The position numbers and the translations under genes were made by a program. The notes beneath the pieces were generated by a model. The model was not told the origin of the DNA. It made no database searches and saw only the letters and a list, made by a program, of their open reading frames with translations. From contig JASGFF010000029.1 in NCBI GenBank assembly GCA_047605685.1, forward strand, positions 1 through 32,282: a DNA stretch of 32,282 nt, given 5' to 3'. Numbering within the stretch: position 1 is the stretch's first letter; each line of letters opens with the position of its first letter. This DNA comes from JAUASV01 sp047605685. Lineage in GTDB: Bacteria > Actinomycetota > Actinomycetes > Actinomycetales > Microbacteriaceae. This document shows, one piece after another, positions 7,069 through 14,444 of the stretch.

Positions 7069-8724
7069 TTAGCGCGGGCCGACGACGATGTGCAGCACCC
7101 CGGTGCGGTGGCGGCCCTGCCCGGTGATGGTGGCGGTGCGGCGGCCCCAGCCCCAGCCGGTGCTCGTGGTGATCGTGTAGCGGCCTGATCGGGTGGCCGT
7201 GGCGGACTTGGGGGTGATGCGGTGGCCGTTGTAGACGATCGTCAGGCGCTCTCCCGGGCCGAGACCGGTGACGGTGATCGTCACGGCGCGGTTGGCGCCG
7301 ACGGTGCCGGTGGGGGTGTAGCTGGCGTGCAGGGTGGTGACGCGGGCGAGCACCCGGAGACTGTCGTGTCCGGTGCGGCCCGTGGTCGAGCCGGTGACGG
7401 TGACCCTCTTCACGCCCGCGAGCGTCCTGGGGATCGTGACGAGGCGGCTCAGCCTCCCGGCGGCGGATGCGGCGCCGGTGGCGACCGTCCTTCCGGCGAT
7501 GCGGATCGTGTATTGCTCGCCCGCGGCGAGTCCCGAGGCCTTCACCCGGGTGGACCGGCCGGCGACCTTGAGGCTTGCGACGGCGTTCACGTGCAGGCGC
7601 GTCGCGGCGAGGGCCGTCGCCGCGGCCGTCTCGGCGGATGCCGCCCCGGATGCCGTGGCGGATGCCGGGGCGGTGGACGTCGCTGTCTGGTCGTCTGCTG
7701 TCTGGTCGTCTGGGGTCTGGTCGTCTGCGGTCTGGTCGTCTGGGGTCGGGGTCTCGCTGGCCGGCACCGCGGAGGAGACGAGGGCGAGGGAGTGCACCCC
7801 GCCGCCCGAGATGGCCGCGACATCCGAGAGCCCGCTCGGCACCGTGCTCTCGCCCTCGGTGTCGCGTCCCCAGGCGGTGACGGTGCCGTCGCTGCCGAGG
7901 GCGAGGGAGTGCCAGACGCCCGCGGAGATGGCGACGACGTCGCTGAGCCCGGCCGGCACATCGGTCTGGCCGAGGCCGTCGTTGCCCCAGGCGATGACGG
8001 TGCCGTCGCCGGTGAGCGCGAGGCAGTGCGAGTTGCCGCCGGCGTCGATGGCGACGACGTCGCTGAGCCCCGCGGGCACGTCGCTCTGGCCGAGGTCGTC
8101 CCGGCCCCAGGCGATGACGGTGCCGTCGCCGGTGAGGGCGAGGGAGTGGTAGGCGCCCGCGGAGATGGCGACGACGTCGCTGAGCCCGGCGGGCACGTCG
8201 CTCTGCCCATAGCTGTCATCGCCCCAGGCGGTGACGGTGCCGTCGCTCGTGAGCGCGAGGGAGTGGAAGGCGCCGGCCGCGATCGCGGTCACGCCCGAGA
8301 GCCCGCTCGGCACCGTGCTCTCGCCCTCGGCGTCGCGCCCCCAGGCGGTGACGGTGCCGTCGCTCGTGAGCGCGAGGGAGTGGTAGTAGCCGGCCGCGAC
8401 GGCGGTGACGTCGCCGAGTGTCGCGGGCACGTCGGTCTGCCCGTAGCTGTCGTTGCCCCAGGCGGTGACGGTGCCTCCGGCCGTGAGCGCGAGCGAGTAG
8501 TAGGCGCCCGCGTCGATGGCGATGACATCGGTGAGCCCTTCGGGCAGGGTGGTCTCGCCGTCGCTGTCGTCGCCCCAGGCGACGATCTCCCCGGATGCGG
8601 CCCCGGATGCGGCCCCGGATGCCGCGGGCGCGATCGCCGCGCCGCTCGCGAGCAGGACGAGCACGAGCGCGACGATGAGGCGGGTCCGGGCGCCGCACGG
8701 GGTGGGGGGCGACAGGTCTGGCAC
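7069..8724 (-). CDS. Secreted RCC1-like seven-repeat (beta-propeller) protein
   Basis: 551 residues. The N-terminus has a membrane-spanning signal (LIVALVLVLLASGAAIA, residues 16-32). Residues 45-319 are seven repeats of 39-40 residues, each reading roughly TVTAWGxDxxGQxDVPxGLSDVxAIxAGxxHSLALTxDG. That is the RCC1 (regulator of chromosome condensation) type, and seven is the number of blades in an RCC1 propeller. A DDQT(A/P) linker (329-348) and an Ala/Ser/Thr-rich stretch lead to two beta-rich domains (about 375-551) with no known name to me. GTG 8724 follows a TAGTAT box by 6 bases, so the mRNA is probably leaderless. There are no catalytic residues. The role is probably binding at the cell surface or outside; the ligand is unknown. 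Confidence 0.83.
   Translation of the reverse strand: MPDLSPPTPCGARTRLIVALVLVLLASGAAIAPAASGAASGAASGEIVAWGDDSDGETTLPEGLTDVIAIDAGAYYSLALTAGGTVTAWGNDSYGQTDVPATLGDVTAVAAGYYHSLALTSDGTVTAWGRDAEGESTVPSGLSGVTAIAAGAFHSLALTSDGTVTAWGDDSYGQSDVPAGLSDVVAISAGAYHSLALTGDGTVIAWGRDDLGQSDVPAGLSDVVAIDAGGNSHCLALTGDGTVIAWGNDGLGQTDVPAGLSDVVAISAGVWHSLALGSDGTVTAWGRDTEGESTVPSGLSDVAAISGGGVHSLALVSSAVPASETPTPDDQTADDQTPDDQTADDQTATSTAPASATASGAASAETAAATALAATRLHVNAVASLKVAGRSTRVKASGLAAGEQYTIRIAGRTVATGAASAAGRLSRLVTIPRTLAGVKRVTVTGSTTGRTGHDSLRVLARVTTLHASYTPTGTVGANRAVTITVTGLGPGERLTIVYNGHRITPKSATATRSGRYTITTSTGWGWGRRTATITGQGRHRTGVLHIVVGPR
7681..7740 (-). repeat. 15-bp repeats coding the DDQT linker
   Basis: Four tandem 15-bp units, each coding DDQT plus Ala or Pro, sit between the propeller and the C-terminal domains of the RCC1-like protein. 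The near-identity of the units at DNA level suggests a length-variable linker. Confidence 0.8.
7768..8592 (-). repeat. Seven 117-120-bp repeats coding RCC1 blades
   Basis: The array has one unit per blade. Five units are exactly 117 bp between the first and fifth blades, which have one extra codon. Several neighbouring units are nearly identical at DNA level, with the segments coding TAWG, VPSGLS and HSLALTSDG strongly conserved. This points to recent expansion or gene conversion. Confidence 0.8.
8591..8624 (-). repeat. 12-bp tandem repeat after the signal peptide
   Basis: CCGGATGCGGCC occurs twice in tandem (8591-8602, 8603-8614), followed by a partial third copy. It codes the Ala-Ser-Gly repeats (AASG) just after the signal segment of the RCC1-like protein and contains the over-used GGATGC word. 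Confidence 0.75.
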
Positions 8725-8730
8725 ATGTCG

Positions 8731-8736
8731 ATACTA
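8731..8736 (-). promoter_or_regulatory. -10 box of the RCC1-like gene
   Basis: TAGTAT on the minus strand is followed by six bases and the GTG at 8724, so transcription should begin at or next to the start codon. No Shine-Dalgarno sequence is present. Confidence 0.55.
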
Positions 8737-8788
8737 AGCGGTATCCAGTCCGGCGCGCACGGTGCTCCTGCGGCGGACCCGGGAGTAG

Positions 8789-8824
8789 GCGGCGGGCCCG
8801 CGCGATGGCCGCGCCGCCCGCCGC
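8789..8824 (-). terminator. Hairpin just downstream of coaA
   Basis: GCGGCGGGC (8789-8797) pairs with GCCCGCCGC (8816-8824) around an 18-base loop, immediately after the coaA stop at 8829. Position suggests a terminator. There is no T-run and the loop is long. Confidence 0.4.
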
Positions 8825-8828
8825 GCCG

Positions 8829-9767
8829 TCAGACCTTGCGCAGCAGCACGCTCGAGACCGCGTGGTCGGCGCCCTTGCGCAGCACCAGGCTCGCGCGCGC
8901 GCGGGTGGGAAGCACGTTCTGGGTGAGGTTCGGCTCGTTCGTCGCCGTCCAGATCGAGCGGGCGCGCTCGCGCGCCTCATCCTCGGTCAGCTCGGCGTAG
9001 CGGTGGAAGTACGACCGCGGGTTGGCGAAGGCGCCGCGCTGCAGCCGCAGGAAACGCTCCTCGTACCATCGGGCGATGTCGGGGGTGCGGGCGTCGACGT
9101 AGATCGAGAAGTCGAACAGGTCGCTCACCGCCAGCCGGTGCCCGGGCGCGGCCGGCTGCAGCACGTTCAGCCCCTCGACGATGAGCACGTCCGGCCGGCG
9201 CACCACCACCTCGGCGTCGGGGACGATGTCGTAGGCGAGATGGGAGTAGAACGGCGCCCGCACCTGCTCGACGCCGCTCTTCACCTGGGATACGAAGCGC
9301 AGCAGCGAGCGGCGGTCGTAGGACTCCGGGAAGCCCTTGCGGTCCATCAGGCCGCGCCGCTGAAGCTCGGCGTTCGGGTAGAGGAAGCCGTCGGTGGTCA
9401 CGAGCTCCACCCGGGGGCTCTCGGGCCAGCGCGCCATCAGCTCGCGCAGCAGCCGAGAGATCGTCGACTTGCCCACCGCGACACTGCCGGCGACGCCGAT
9501 GACGAAGGGCGTGGATCCGGAGGTCGTGCCGAGGAACCGCGTCGTGGCCGCGTGCAGCCCCCGGGCGGCGGTGACGTACAGCGTCAGCAGCCGGGACAGC
9601 GGCAGGTAGACCTCGGCGACCTCGCGCAGGTCGAGCACGTCGCCGAGGCCGCGCAGCTGCACGAGCTCGCGCTCGGTGAGCGGCGACTCCATCGTCGGTG
9701 CCAGGGCCGCCCAGTCCGCGCGGGAGATCTCGCGAAACGGGGTCGCCTGCGCGCCGGACTCGGCCAT
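8829..9767 (-). CDS. coaA: Type I pantothenate kinase CoaA
   Basis: CoaA phosphorylates pantothenate with ATP, the first and usually rate-setting step of coenzyme A synthesis. The 312-residue product has the N-terminal PFREISRADWAAL block, Walker A GVAGSVAVGKST (residues 91-102), VTTDGFLYPN, the RKGFPESYDRR motif, the YSHLAYDIVP segment, VLIVEGLNVLQ and the FSIYVDA stretch, all in family order. The frame is open further upstream to 9914. I chose ATG 9767 because it gives the standard N-terminus and because TAGGCT lies seven bases before it, predicting a leaderless mRNA. The gene diverges from glmS across a palindromic element. Confidence 0.95.
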   Translation of the reverse strand: MAESGAQATPFREISRADWAALAPTMESPLTERELVQLRGLGDVLDLREVAEVYLPLSRLLTLYVTAARGLHAATTRFLGTTSGSTPFVIGVAGSVAVGKSTISRLLRELMARWPESPRVELVTTDGFLYPNAELQRRGLMDRKGFPESYDRRSLLRFVSQVKSGVEQVRAPFYSHLAYDIVPDAEVVVRRPDVLIVEGLNVLQPAAPGHRLAVSDLFDFSIYVDARTPDIARWYEERFLRLQRGAFANPRSYFHRYAELTEDEARERARSIWTATNEPNLTQNVLPTRARASLVLRKGADHAVSSVLLRKV

Positions 9768-9774
9768 CGGCTCG

Positions 9775-9780
9775 AGCCTA
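9775..9780 (-). promoter_or_regulatory. -10 box of coaA
   Basis: TAGGCT on the minus strand lies 7 bases before ATG 9767. The same hexamer lies 6 bases before rarD and guaB3, so this is a recurring leaderless promoter form. Confidence 0.6.
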
Positions 9781-9804
9781 CCGCCGCCGTCCGAACCCCT
9801 CGGC

Positions 9805-9885
9805 GACATCGGTTGTGCAGGAGATCCGGTGCTTCGGCGCCGGCGCGCGGCGGCAACGGCTCGATTCTCCTGCACAACCGATGTC
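9805..9885. repeat. 81-bp element with perfect 20-bp inverted arms between coaA and glmS
   Basis: The left arm GACATCGGTTGTGCAGGAGA (9805-9824) and the right arm (9866-9885) are perfect reverse complements separated by 41 bp. Just inside the left arm a second hairpin pairs CCGGTGC (9826-9832) with GCGCCGG (9837-9843) around a TTCG tetraloop, with one G-U pair. No protein frame explains it. It fits a small mobile palindromic (REP/MITE-like) element. A bidirectional regulatory or transcription-insulating structure is the other reading. Confidence 0.8.
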
Positions 9886-9909
9886 AGCGGACCCGGGCGG
9901 ACGCTCCCA

Positions 9910-9915
9910 TACACT
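9910..9915 (+). promoter_or_regulatory. -10 box of glmS
   Basis: TACACT is followed by 8 bases and ATG 9924. The -35 region would lie right beside the end of the palindromic element at 9885. Confidence 0.5.
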
Positions 9916-9923
9916 CGGGTTCC

Positions 9924-11774
9924 ATGTGCGGCATCGTGGGCTACGTCGGCGGCGGGAGAAGCCTGGGCGTGCTCATGGGCGGGCTCAAGCGGCTGGAATA
10001 CCGCGGCTACGACTCCGCCGGCGTCGCCGTGATCGACGACGGGGGCGCCCTCGGCGTGCGCAAGCGCAGCGGCAAGCTACAGGCGCTCGCCGAGGAGCTC
10101 GTGGAGCATCCGATCGCCGACGGCGGCACCGGCATCGGCCACACCCGATGGGCCACCCACGGTGGGCCGACCGACCGCAACGCACACCCGCAGCTCGGCG
10201 ACGACGGCCGGCTCGCGCTCATCCACAACGGCATCATCGAGAACTTCGCCGAGCTCAAACAGGAGCTCCTCGAGCGCGGAGCGGTGTTCACGAGCGATAC
10301 CGACAGCGAGGTCGCGGCGCTGCTCGTCGGCGAGCAGTACCGCGCCACCGGTGACCTCACCGAGGCGCTGCGCCGAGTGGTGAACCGGCTCGAGGGCGCC
10401 TTCACGCTCCTGGTCATGCACCGCGACCAGCCGGGCGTCGTCGTCGGCGCCCGGCGCAACTCGCCGCTCGTCATCGGGCTCGGCGACGGCGAGAACTTCC
10501 TCGGCTCGGATGTCGCCGCCTTCGTCGAGCACACCCGCCGCGCCGCCGAGATCGGCCAGGACCAGATCGTCACGATCACGGCGGATGCCGTCGGCGTGAC
10601 CGACTTCGCCGGCGAGGCCGTGCCGATGGCCGAGTTCGAGGTGGCCTGGGACGCCGCCGCGGCCGAGAAGGGCGGCTGGTCGAGCTTCATGGCCAAGGAG
10701 ATCAGCGAGGAGCCCGAGGCGGTGGCCAAGACGCTGCTCGGGCGCGTCGTCGACGGCCGGGTGCGCCTGCCCGAGCTGGACGCGCTCGGCGGCCAGGCGC
10801 TCGCGGGCATCGACCGGCTCGCGATCATCGCCTGCGGCACCGCCGCCTACGCCGGCCTCGTGGGCAAGTACGCGCTGGAGAAGTGGACGCGGCTGCCCGT
10901 GGAGGTCACGCTCTCGCACGAGTTCCGCTACTGCGACCCGATCCTCGATGAGCGCACCCTCGTCGTCTCGATCAGCCAGTCCGGCGAGACCATGGACACG
11001 CTCATGGCCGTCAAGCACGCCCGCGAGCAGGGCGCCAGGACGCTCGCGATCTGCAACACCCAGGGCTCCACGATCCCGCGCGAGTCGGACGGCGTGGTCT
11101 ACACCCACGCCGGGCCGGAGGTCGCGGTGGCATCCACGAAGGCCTTCGTCGCCCAGATCACGGCGATCTACCTGCTCGGTCTGCACCTGGCGAGCCTGCG
11201 CGGCTCGCTCGACGAGGCCCGGCTGCGCGCGCACATCGCGGAGCTGCTCGCCGTGCCCGAGAAGCTGCGCACCGTGCTCGAGGCCGGGCCGGAGATCCGT
11301 CAGCTGGCGCATTGGATGACGGACACCCAGTCGGTGCTGTTCCTCGGCCGGCACGTGGGCTACCCGGTCGCGCTCGAGGGCGCGCTGAAGCTCAAGGAGA
11401 TCGCCTACATCCACGCGGAGGGCTTCGCGGCCGGCGAGCTGAAGCACGGGCCGATCGCCCTCATCGAGCCGGGGCAGGCGGTGTTCGTCGTGGTGCCGAG
11501 CCCGCGCGGCGAGGACGGGCTGCAGAAGAAGGTGCTCAGCAACATCCAGGAGATCAAGGCCCGCGGCGCGCGTGTGATCGCGATCGTCGAGGCGGGGGAT
11601 GTCTCGGTGCTGCCCTTCGCGGACGAGGTGATCCGCATCCCGCTGGCCGCGCCGCTGTTCGAGCCGCTGCTGGCCGTCGCGCCGCTGCACATGTTCGCCA
11701 TGGAGCTGGCCTCGGCCAAGGGGCTCGACGTCGACCAGCCGCGCAACCTGGCCAAGTCCGTCACCGTCGAGTGA
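9924..11774 (+). CDS. glmS: Glutamine-fructose-6-phosphate aminotransferase GlmS
   Basis: GlmS makes glucosamine-6-phosphate from fructose-6-phosphate and glutamine, the entry step to UDP-GlcNAc. The 616-residue product has the class II glutaminase domain first, with the nucleophile Cys2 exposed after Met removal (MCGIVGYVGG), then RLEYRGYDSAG, GHTRWATHG and HNGIIENF. Two SIS sugar-isomerase domains follow (IIACGTAAYAGLVG, SISQSGETMDTLMA, ALKLKEIAYIHAEGFAAGELKHGP) and the terminal NLAKSVTVE. The start is fixed because the cysteine must be residue 2; the open frame upstream is spurious. It is predicted leaderless. No glmS ribozyme is visible, as expected outside Firmicutes. Confidence 0.97.
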   Translation: MCGIVGYVGGGRSLGVLMGGLKRLEYRGYDSAGVAVIDDGGALGVRKRSGKLQALAEELVEHPIADGGTGIGHTRWATHGGPTDRNAHPQLGDDGRLALIHNGIIENFAELKQELLERGAVFTSDTDSEVAALLVGEQYRATGDLTEALRRVVNRLEGAFTLLVMHRDQPGVVVGARRNSPLVIGLGDGENFLGSDVAAFVEHTRRAAEIGQDQIVTITADAVGVTDFAGEAVPMAEFEVAWDAAAAEKGGWSSFMAKEISEEPEAVAKTLLGRVVDGRVRLPELDALGGQALAGIDRLAIIACGTAAYAGLVGKYALEKWTRLPVEVTLSHEFRYCDPILDERTLVVSISQSGETMDTLMAVKHAREQGARTLAICNTQGSTIPRESDGVVYTHAGPEVAVASTKAFVAQITAIYLLGLHLASLRGSLDEARLRAHIAELLAVPEKLRTVLEAGPEIRQLAHWMTDTQSVLFLGRHVGYPVALEGALKLKEIAYIHAEGFAAGELKHGPIALIEPGQAVFVVVPSPRGEDGLQKKVLSNIQEIKARGARVIAIVEAGDVSVLPFADEVIRIPLAAPLFEPLLAVAPLHMFAMELASAKGLDVDQPRNLAKSVTVE

Positions 11775-11797
11775 GCCGGTCCGCACCGCAGGCTCGT

Positions 11798-11803
11798 TAC
11801 GCT
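11798..11803 (+). promoter_or_regulatory. Likely -10 box for acpS-alr-tsaE
   Basis: TACGCT lies 5 bases before an ATG at 11809 that opens an 8-codon frame ending over the acpS start. It would drive the acpS group separately from glmS, whose stop is only 24 bases before the box. Confidence 0.45.
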
Positions 11804-11808
11804 CGACG

Positions 11809-11835
11809 ATGAGAAGGGGTGAGGACCGCGCATGA
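11809..11835 (+). CDS. Possible 8-residue leader peptide overlapping acpS
   Basis: ATG 11809 encodes MRRGEDRA and stops with a TGA inside the ATGA that starts acpS. It begins 5 bases after a TACGCT box, the spacing of leaderless genes in this window. Its AAGGGG could equally be the acpS ribosome binding site (13 bases away). If translated, it would couple ribosome arrival to acpS. It may be chance. Confidence 0.25.
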   Translation: MRRGEDRA

Positions 11836-12200
11836 TCGTTGGCATCGGCGTCGACGTCGTCGACCTGCGCCGCTTCGAGCGGGCGCTGACGAGCGCGCCG
11901 GCCCTGCGCGCGCGGCTGTTCACTGAGGCCGAGCGCCATCGTTCCGGACGCGAGCTGCCGCTGCGCTCCCTCGGCGGCCGGTTCGCGGCGAAGGAGGCCC
12001 TGGTGAAGGCGCTCGGCGAGTCCACCGGCATCCGCTGGCACGATATGCAGGTGGTCACGGACGACAACGGCGACCCCGCGCTCGAGCTGAGCGGCGCGGC
12101 GCGCGCGCTCGCCGAGGCGCGCGGCGTCGGCCGACTGCACCTGAGCATGTCCCATGACGCCGGGATCGCCGTCGCGAACGTCGTGCTGGAGTCGTCGTGA
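11832..12200 (+). CDS. acpS: Holo-[acyl-carrier-protein] synthase AcpS
   Basis: AcpS transfers 4'-phosphopantetheine from CoA to the serine of acyl carrier proteins, activating fatty acid synthesis. The 122-residue product has MIVGIGVDVVDLRRF, with the magnesium-binding Asp at residue 8, and GRFAAKEALVKAL, with the second metal-binding Glu. Its C-terminal strands include LHLSMSHDAGIAVANVV. Length is normal. Its stop overlaps the alr GTG (GTGA, 12197-12200), so it is translationally coupled to alr. It uses the CoA made by the coaA pathway nearby. Confidence 0.94.
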   Translation: MIVGIGVDVVDLRRFERALTSAPALRARLFTEAERHRSGRELPLRSLGGRFAAKEALVKALGESTGIRWHDMQVVTDDNGDPALELSGAARALAEARGVGRLHLSMSHDAGIAVANVVLESS

Positions 12201-13342
12201 GCACGGCCGGGCCCGCCCGCGCCGTCGCCCATGCCGTCACCGGGCCCGCTCCGCTGCGCGAGGCCCGCATCGACCTCGGCGCGATCGAGCGCAACGTCCG
12301 CACCATCCGCGAGCGCACCGGCACGATGGTCATGGGCATCGTCAAGGCGGACGGCTACGGCCACGGCGCGATCGAGTCCGCGCGGGCGATGCTCGCGGGC
12401 GGTGCCGCCTGGCTCGGCGTCGTGGAGCTCGAGGAGGCGCTCGCACTGCGCGCGGCCGGCATCCAGGCGCCGCTGCTCGCCTGGCTGCACGCCCCCGGCA
12501 CGGACTTCGCGGCCGGCGTCGCCGCACACGTCGACATCGGCGTCAACTACCTCGACCAGCTCGAGGAGGTCGCCGAGGCACCCGGCCGGGCCGAGGTGCA
12601 GCTCAAGGTCGACACCGGTCTCGGCCGCAACGGCGCCGTCGAGGCCGAGTGGGACGCGCTGTTCGCCCGCGCCGCCGAGCTCGAGCGTCTCGGCAGCATC
12701 CACGTGCGCGGCATCTTCTCGCACCTGTCGAACACGAGCGACGACACCGACCTCGAGCAGGTCGCCGCCTTCGAGCGCGCCCTGGGCCTCGCCGCCGGCC
12801 GCGGTCTCGACCCGAAGCTCCGGCACATCGCCGCGACCTGCGGCGCCCTCGCGGTGCCGGAGAGCCGCTTCGACCTGGTCCGCATCGGCATCGGCGCCTA
12901 CGGCCTGTCGCCGATGCGGGAGTACACGAGCGCCGACCTCGGCCTCACCCCGGCGATGACGCTCACGGCCCGGATCGCGGCCGTCAAGCGCGTGCCGGCC
13001 GGCAGCGGCGTCAGCTACGGCCACAGCTATCGCACGGATGCCGAGACCACGCTCGCCCTCGTGCCGGCCGGCTACGCCGACGGCATCCCCCGGCACGCCT
13101 CGAACGCCGCGCCGGTGTCGATCGGCGGCCGGCGCTACCGCATTGCCGGGCGGGTGGCGATGGACCAGTTCGTCGTCGACGTCGGTGACGCCGCGGTCGC
13201 GGTCGGCGACGAGGCGGTGCTGTTCGGCGATCCGGCCGCGGGTGTGCCGGGCGCGGTCGACTGGGCGGATGCCGCGGGCACCATCGACTACGAGATCGTC
13301 AGCCGCATCGGCGGTCGCATCCGCCGGCGGTACCTGCCGTGA
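12197..13342 (+). CDS. alr: Alanine racemase
   Basis: This PLP enzyme makes D-alanine for peptidoglycan. The 381-residue product has the PLP lysine K50 in VKADGYGHGA, the second catalytic base Y274 in SGVSYGHSYR, and the barrel motifs VDTGLGRNGA and GIFSHLSNTSD. Further blocks are RIGIGAYGL and the C-terminal AMDQFVVDVGD stretch, which normally helps form the active site of the partner subunit. A 15-20 residue Ala/Pro-rich N-terminal tail precedes the usual start REARIDLGAIERNV. It overlaps acpS by 4 bp and tsaE by 4 bp, so all three are probably one coupled unit. Confidence 0.96.
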   Translation: MSTAGPARAVAHAVTGPAPLREARIDLGAIERNVRTIRERTGTMVMGIVKADGYGHGAIESARAMLAGGAAWLGVVELEEALALRAAGIQAPLLAWLHAPGTDFAAGVAAHVDIGVNYLDQLEEVAEAPGRAEVQLKVDTGLGRNGAVEAEWDALFARAAELERLGSIHVRGIFSHLSNTSDDTDLEQVAAFERALGLAAGRGLDPKLRHIAATCGALAVPESRFDLVRIGIGAYGLSPMREYTSADLGLTPAMTLTARIAAVKRVPAGSGVSYGHSYRTDAETTLALVPAGYADGIPRHASNAAPVSIGGRRYRIAGRVAMDQFVVDVGDAAVAVGDEAVLFGDPAAGVPGAVDWADAAGTIDYEIVSRIGGRIRRRYLP

Positions 13343-13791
13343 TCGTGGCGAGCCCCGAGCAGATGGAGGCGCTCGGAGCCCGCATCGCCCGCGAGCTGCG
13401 CGCCGGCGACGTGGTGCAGCTCGACGGTGAGCTCGGCGCAGGCAAGACCACGCTCACCCGGGGTCTCGGCGCGGCGCTCGGCGTGCGCGGCGCCGTGAGC
13501 AGTCCCACGTTCGTGCTGGCGCGCACGCACCCGCGTGCCGGGGGACCGCCGCTCGTGCACGTCGACGCCTACCGGCTGGCCAGCGCCCTCGAGCTCGACG
13601 ACCTCGACCTCGACTGGGCCGGTTCGATCGTCGTCGTCGAGTGGGGCGCCGGCAAGCTCGACGGCCTCGCCGAGGACCGGCTGCAGGTGGCCATCGACCG
13701 CCCGCACGGTGGCGAGGCGCAGACCGAGGTCGAGCCGCGCACCGTGACGATCACGCCGCATGGCGCGCGCTGGGCCGGCCTCCGTCTCTGA
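13339..13791 (+). CDS. tsaE: tRNA t6A biosynthesis ATPase TsaE
   Basis: TsaE is the ATPase that works with TsaB and TsaD to make N6-threonylcarbamoyladenosine at A37 of ANN-decoding tRNAs. The 150-residue product has Walker A ELGAGKTTLTRG with K36 and T37, then SSPTFVLART, HVDAYRLAS, and the VVVEWGAGK stretch equivalent to the family VEWPE-type motif near the C-terminal third. GTG 13339 overlaps the alr stop (GTGA). An upstream, unspecified ribosome site inside alr is expected. It ends 38 bases before tsaB, which has its own -10 box. Confidence 0.93.
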   Translation: MIVASPEQMEALGARIARELRAGDVVQLDGELGAGKTTLTRGLGAALGVRGAVSSPTFVLARTHPRAGGPPLVHVDAYRLASALELDDLDLDWAGSIVVVEWGAGKLDGLAEDRLQVAIDRPHGGEAQTEVEPRTVTITPHGARWAGLRL

Positions 13792-13817
13792 GACCGGCAC
13801 CGGCGATGCCGCCGGGC

Positions 13818-13823
13818 TAGCGT
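13818..13823 (+). promoter_or_regulatory. -10 box of tsaB
   Basis: TAGCGT is followed by AGGAGG and directly by GTG 13830. AGGAGG touches the start codon and is too close for a normal Shine-Dalgarno role, so the leaderless reading fits better. This would give tsaB-rimI-tsaD its own promoter. Confidence 0.45.
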
Positions 13824-13829
13824 AGGAGG

Positions 13830-14444
13830 GTGCTGCTGGCGATCGACACCTCCGCGGGCTCGAGCGTCGCCGTGGTCGACGGCGAGGCCGGTGTGCTCGC
13901 CGAGCGCGCGGTCGCCGACACCCGCAGCCACGCCGAGGCGATCGGCCGGCTCATCCGCGAGGCGCTCGAGGTGGCCGGGGTGTCGGCTGGGCGCCTCGAC
14001 GCCGTGGCCGCCGGCATGGGCCCCGGTCCGTTCACCGGCCTGCGCGTGGGCATCGCGGCCGCGCGCGCCTTCGCGCTCGGCATCGGCCGGCCGGTGCTGC
14101 CGATCGTGAGCCACGACGCCGTCGCCCTCGGCGAGAGCGGGCCGCTGCTCGTGGTGACGGACGCGCGCCGCCGCGAGCTGTACTGGTCGCGCTACCGGGG
14201 CCCGGATGCCGAGGGCCTGCCGGTGCGCGTCGAGGGCCCCGCGCTCAGCCGGCCCGAGGAGCTGCCGGAGGGCGTGCGCCGCCTGGACGCACCGACGGTC
14301 TCCGCGGCTCGCCTCGGCCTGCTCGCCGAGGCGCTCAGCGCGCACGGCCGGCCGCCGGCCGCCGACGAGCCGCTGTACCTGCGCTCGCCCGACGTCACCC
14401 TGTCGGCGGCGACGAAGCGCCTCGCCACGGGCCTGGCCGGATGA
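13830..14444 (+). CDS. tsaB: tRNA t6A biosynthesis protein TsaB
   Basis: TsaB is the inactive ASKHA-fold partner of TsaD that scaffolds t6A synthesis. The 204-residue product begins LLAIDTSAGSSVAVVDG and contains RSHAEAIGRLI, AAGMGPGPFTGLRVGIAAARAFALG and VVTDARRRELYW, all typical. The C-terminal half is short and variable, as usual. The start is GTG 13830. Its stop overlaps the rimI ATG (ATGA at 14441-14444), coupling the two genes. Confidence 0.94.
   Translation: MLLAIDTSAGSSVAVVDGEAGVLAERAVADTRSHAEAIGRLIREALEVAGVSAGRLDAVAAGMGPGPFTGLRVGIAAARAFALGIGRPVLPIVSHDAVALGESGPLLVVTDARRRELYWSRYRGPDAEGLPVRVEGPALSRPEELPEGVRRLDAPTVSAARLGLLAEALSAHGRPPAADEPLYLRSPDVTLSAATKRLATGLAG

Noticed and set aside
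7768..8592. Possible CRISPR-like or satellite array
   Set aside because: The 117-bp period is in frame and codes RCC1 blades; there are no unique spacers between identical repeats.
8805..9923. Upstream extension of the glmS frame by several hundred codons
   Set aside because: GlmS needs Cys at position 2, and the extension is antisense to coaA and crosses the palindromic element.
9886..9923. glmS ribozyme
   Set aside because: The leader is essentially absent (leaderless start), and this ribozyme is known from Firmicutes-type genomes.
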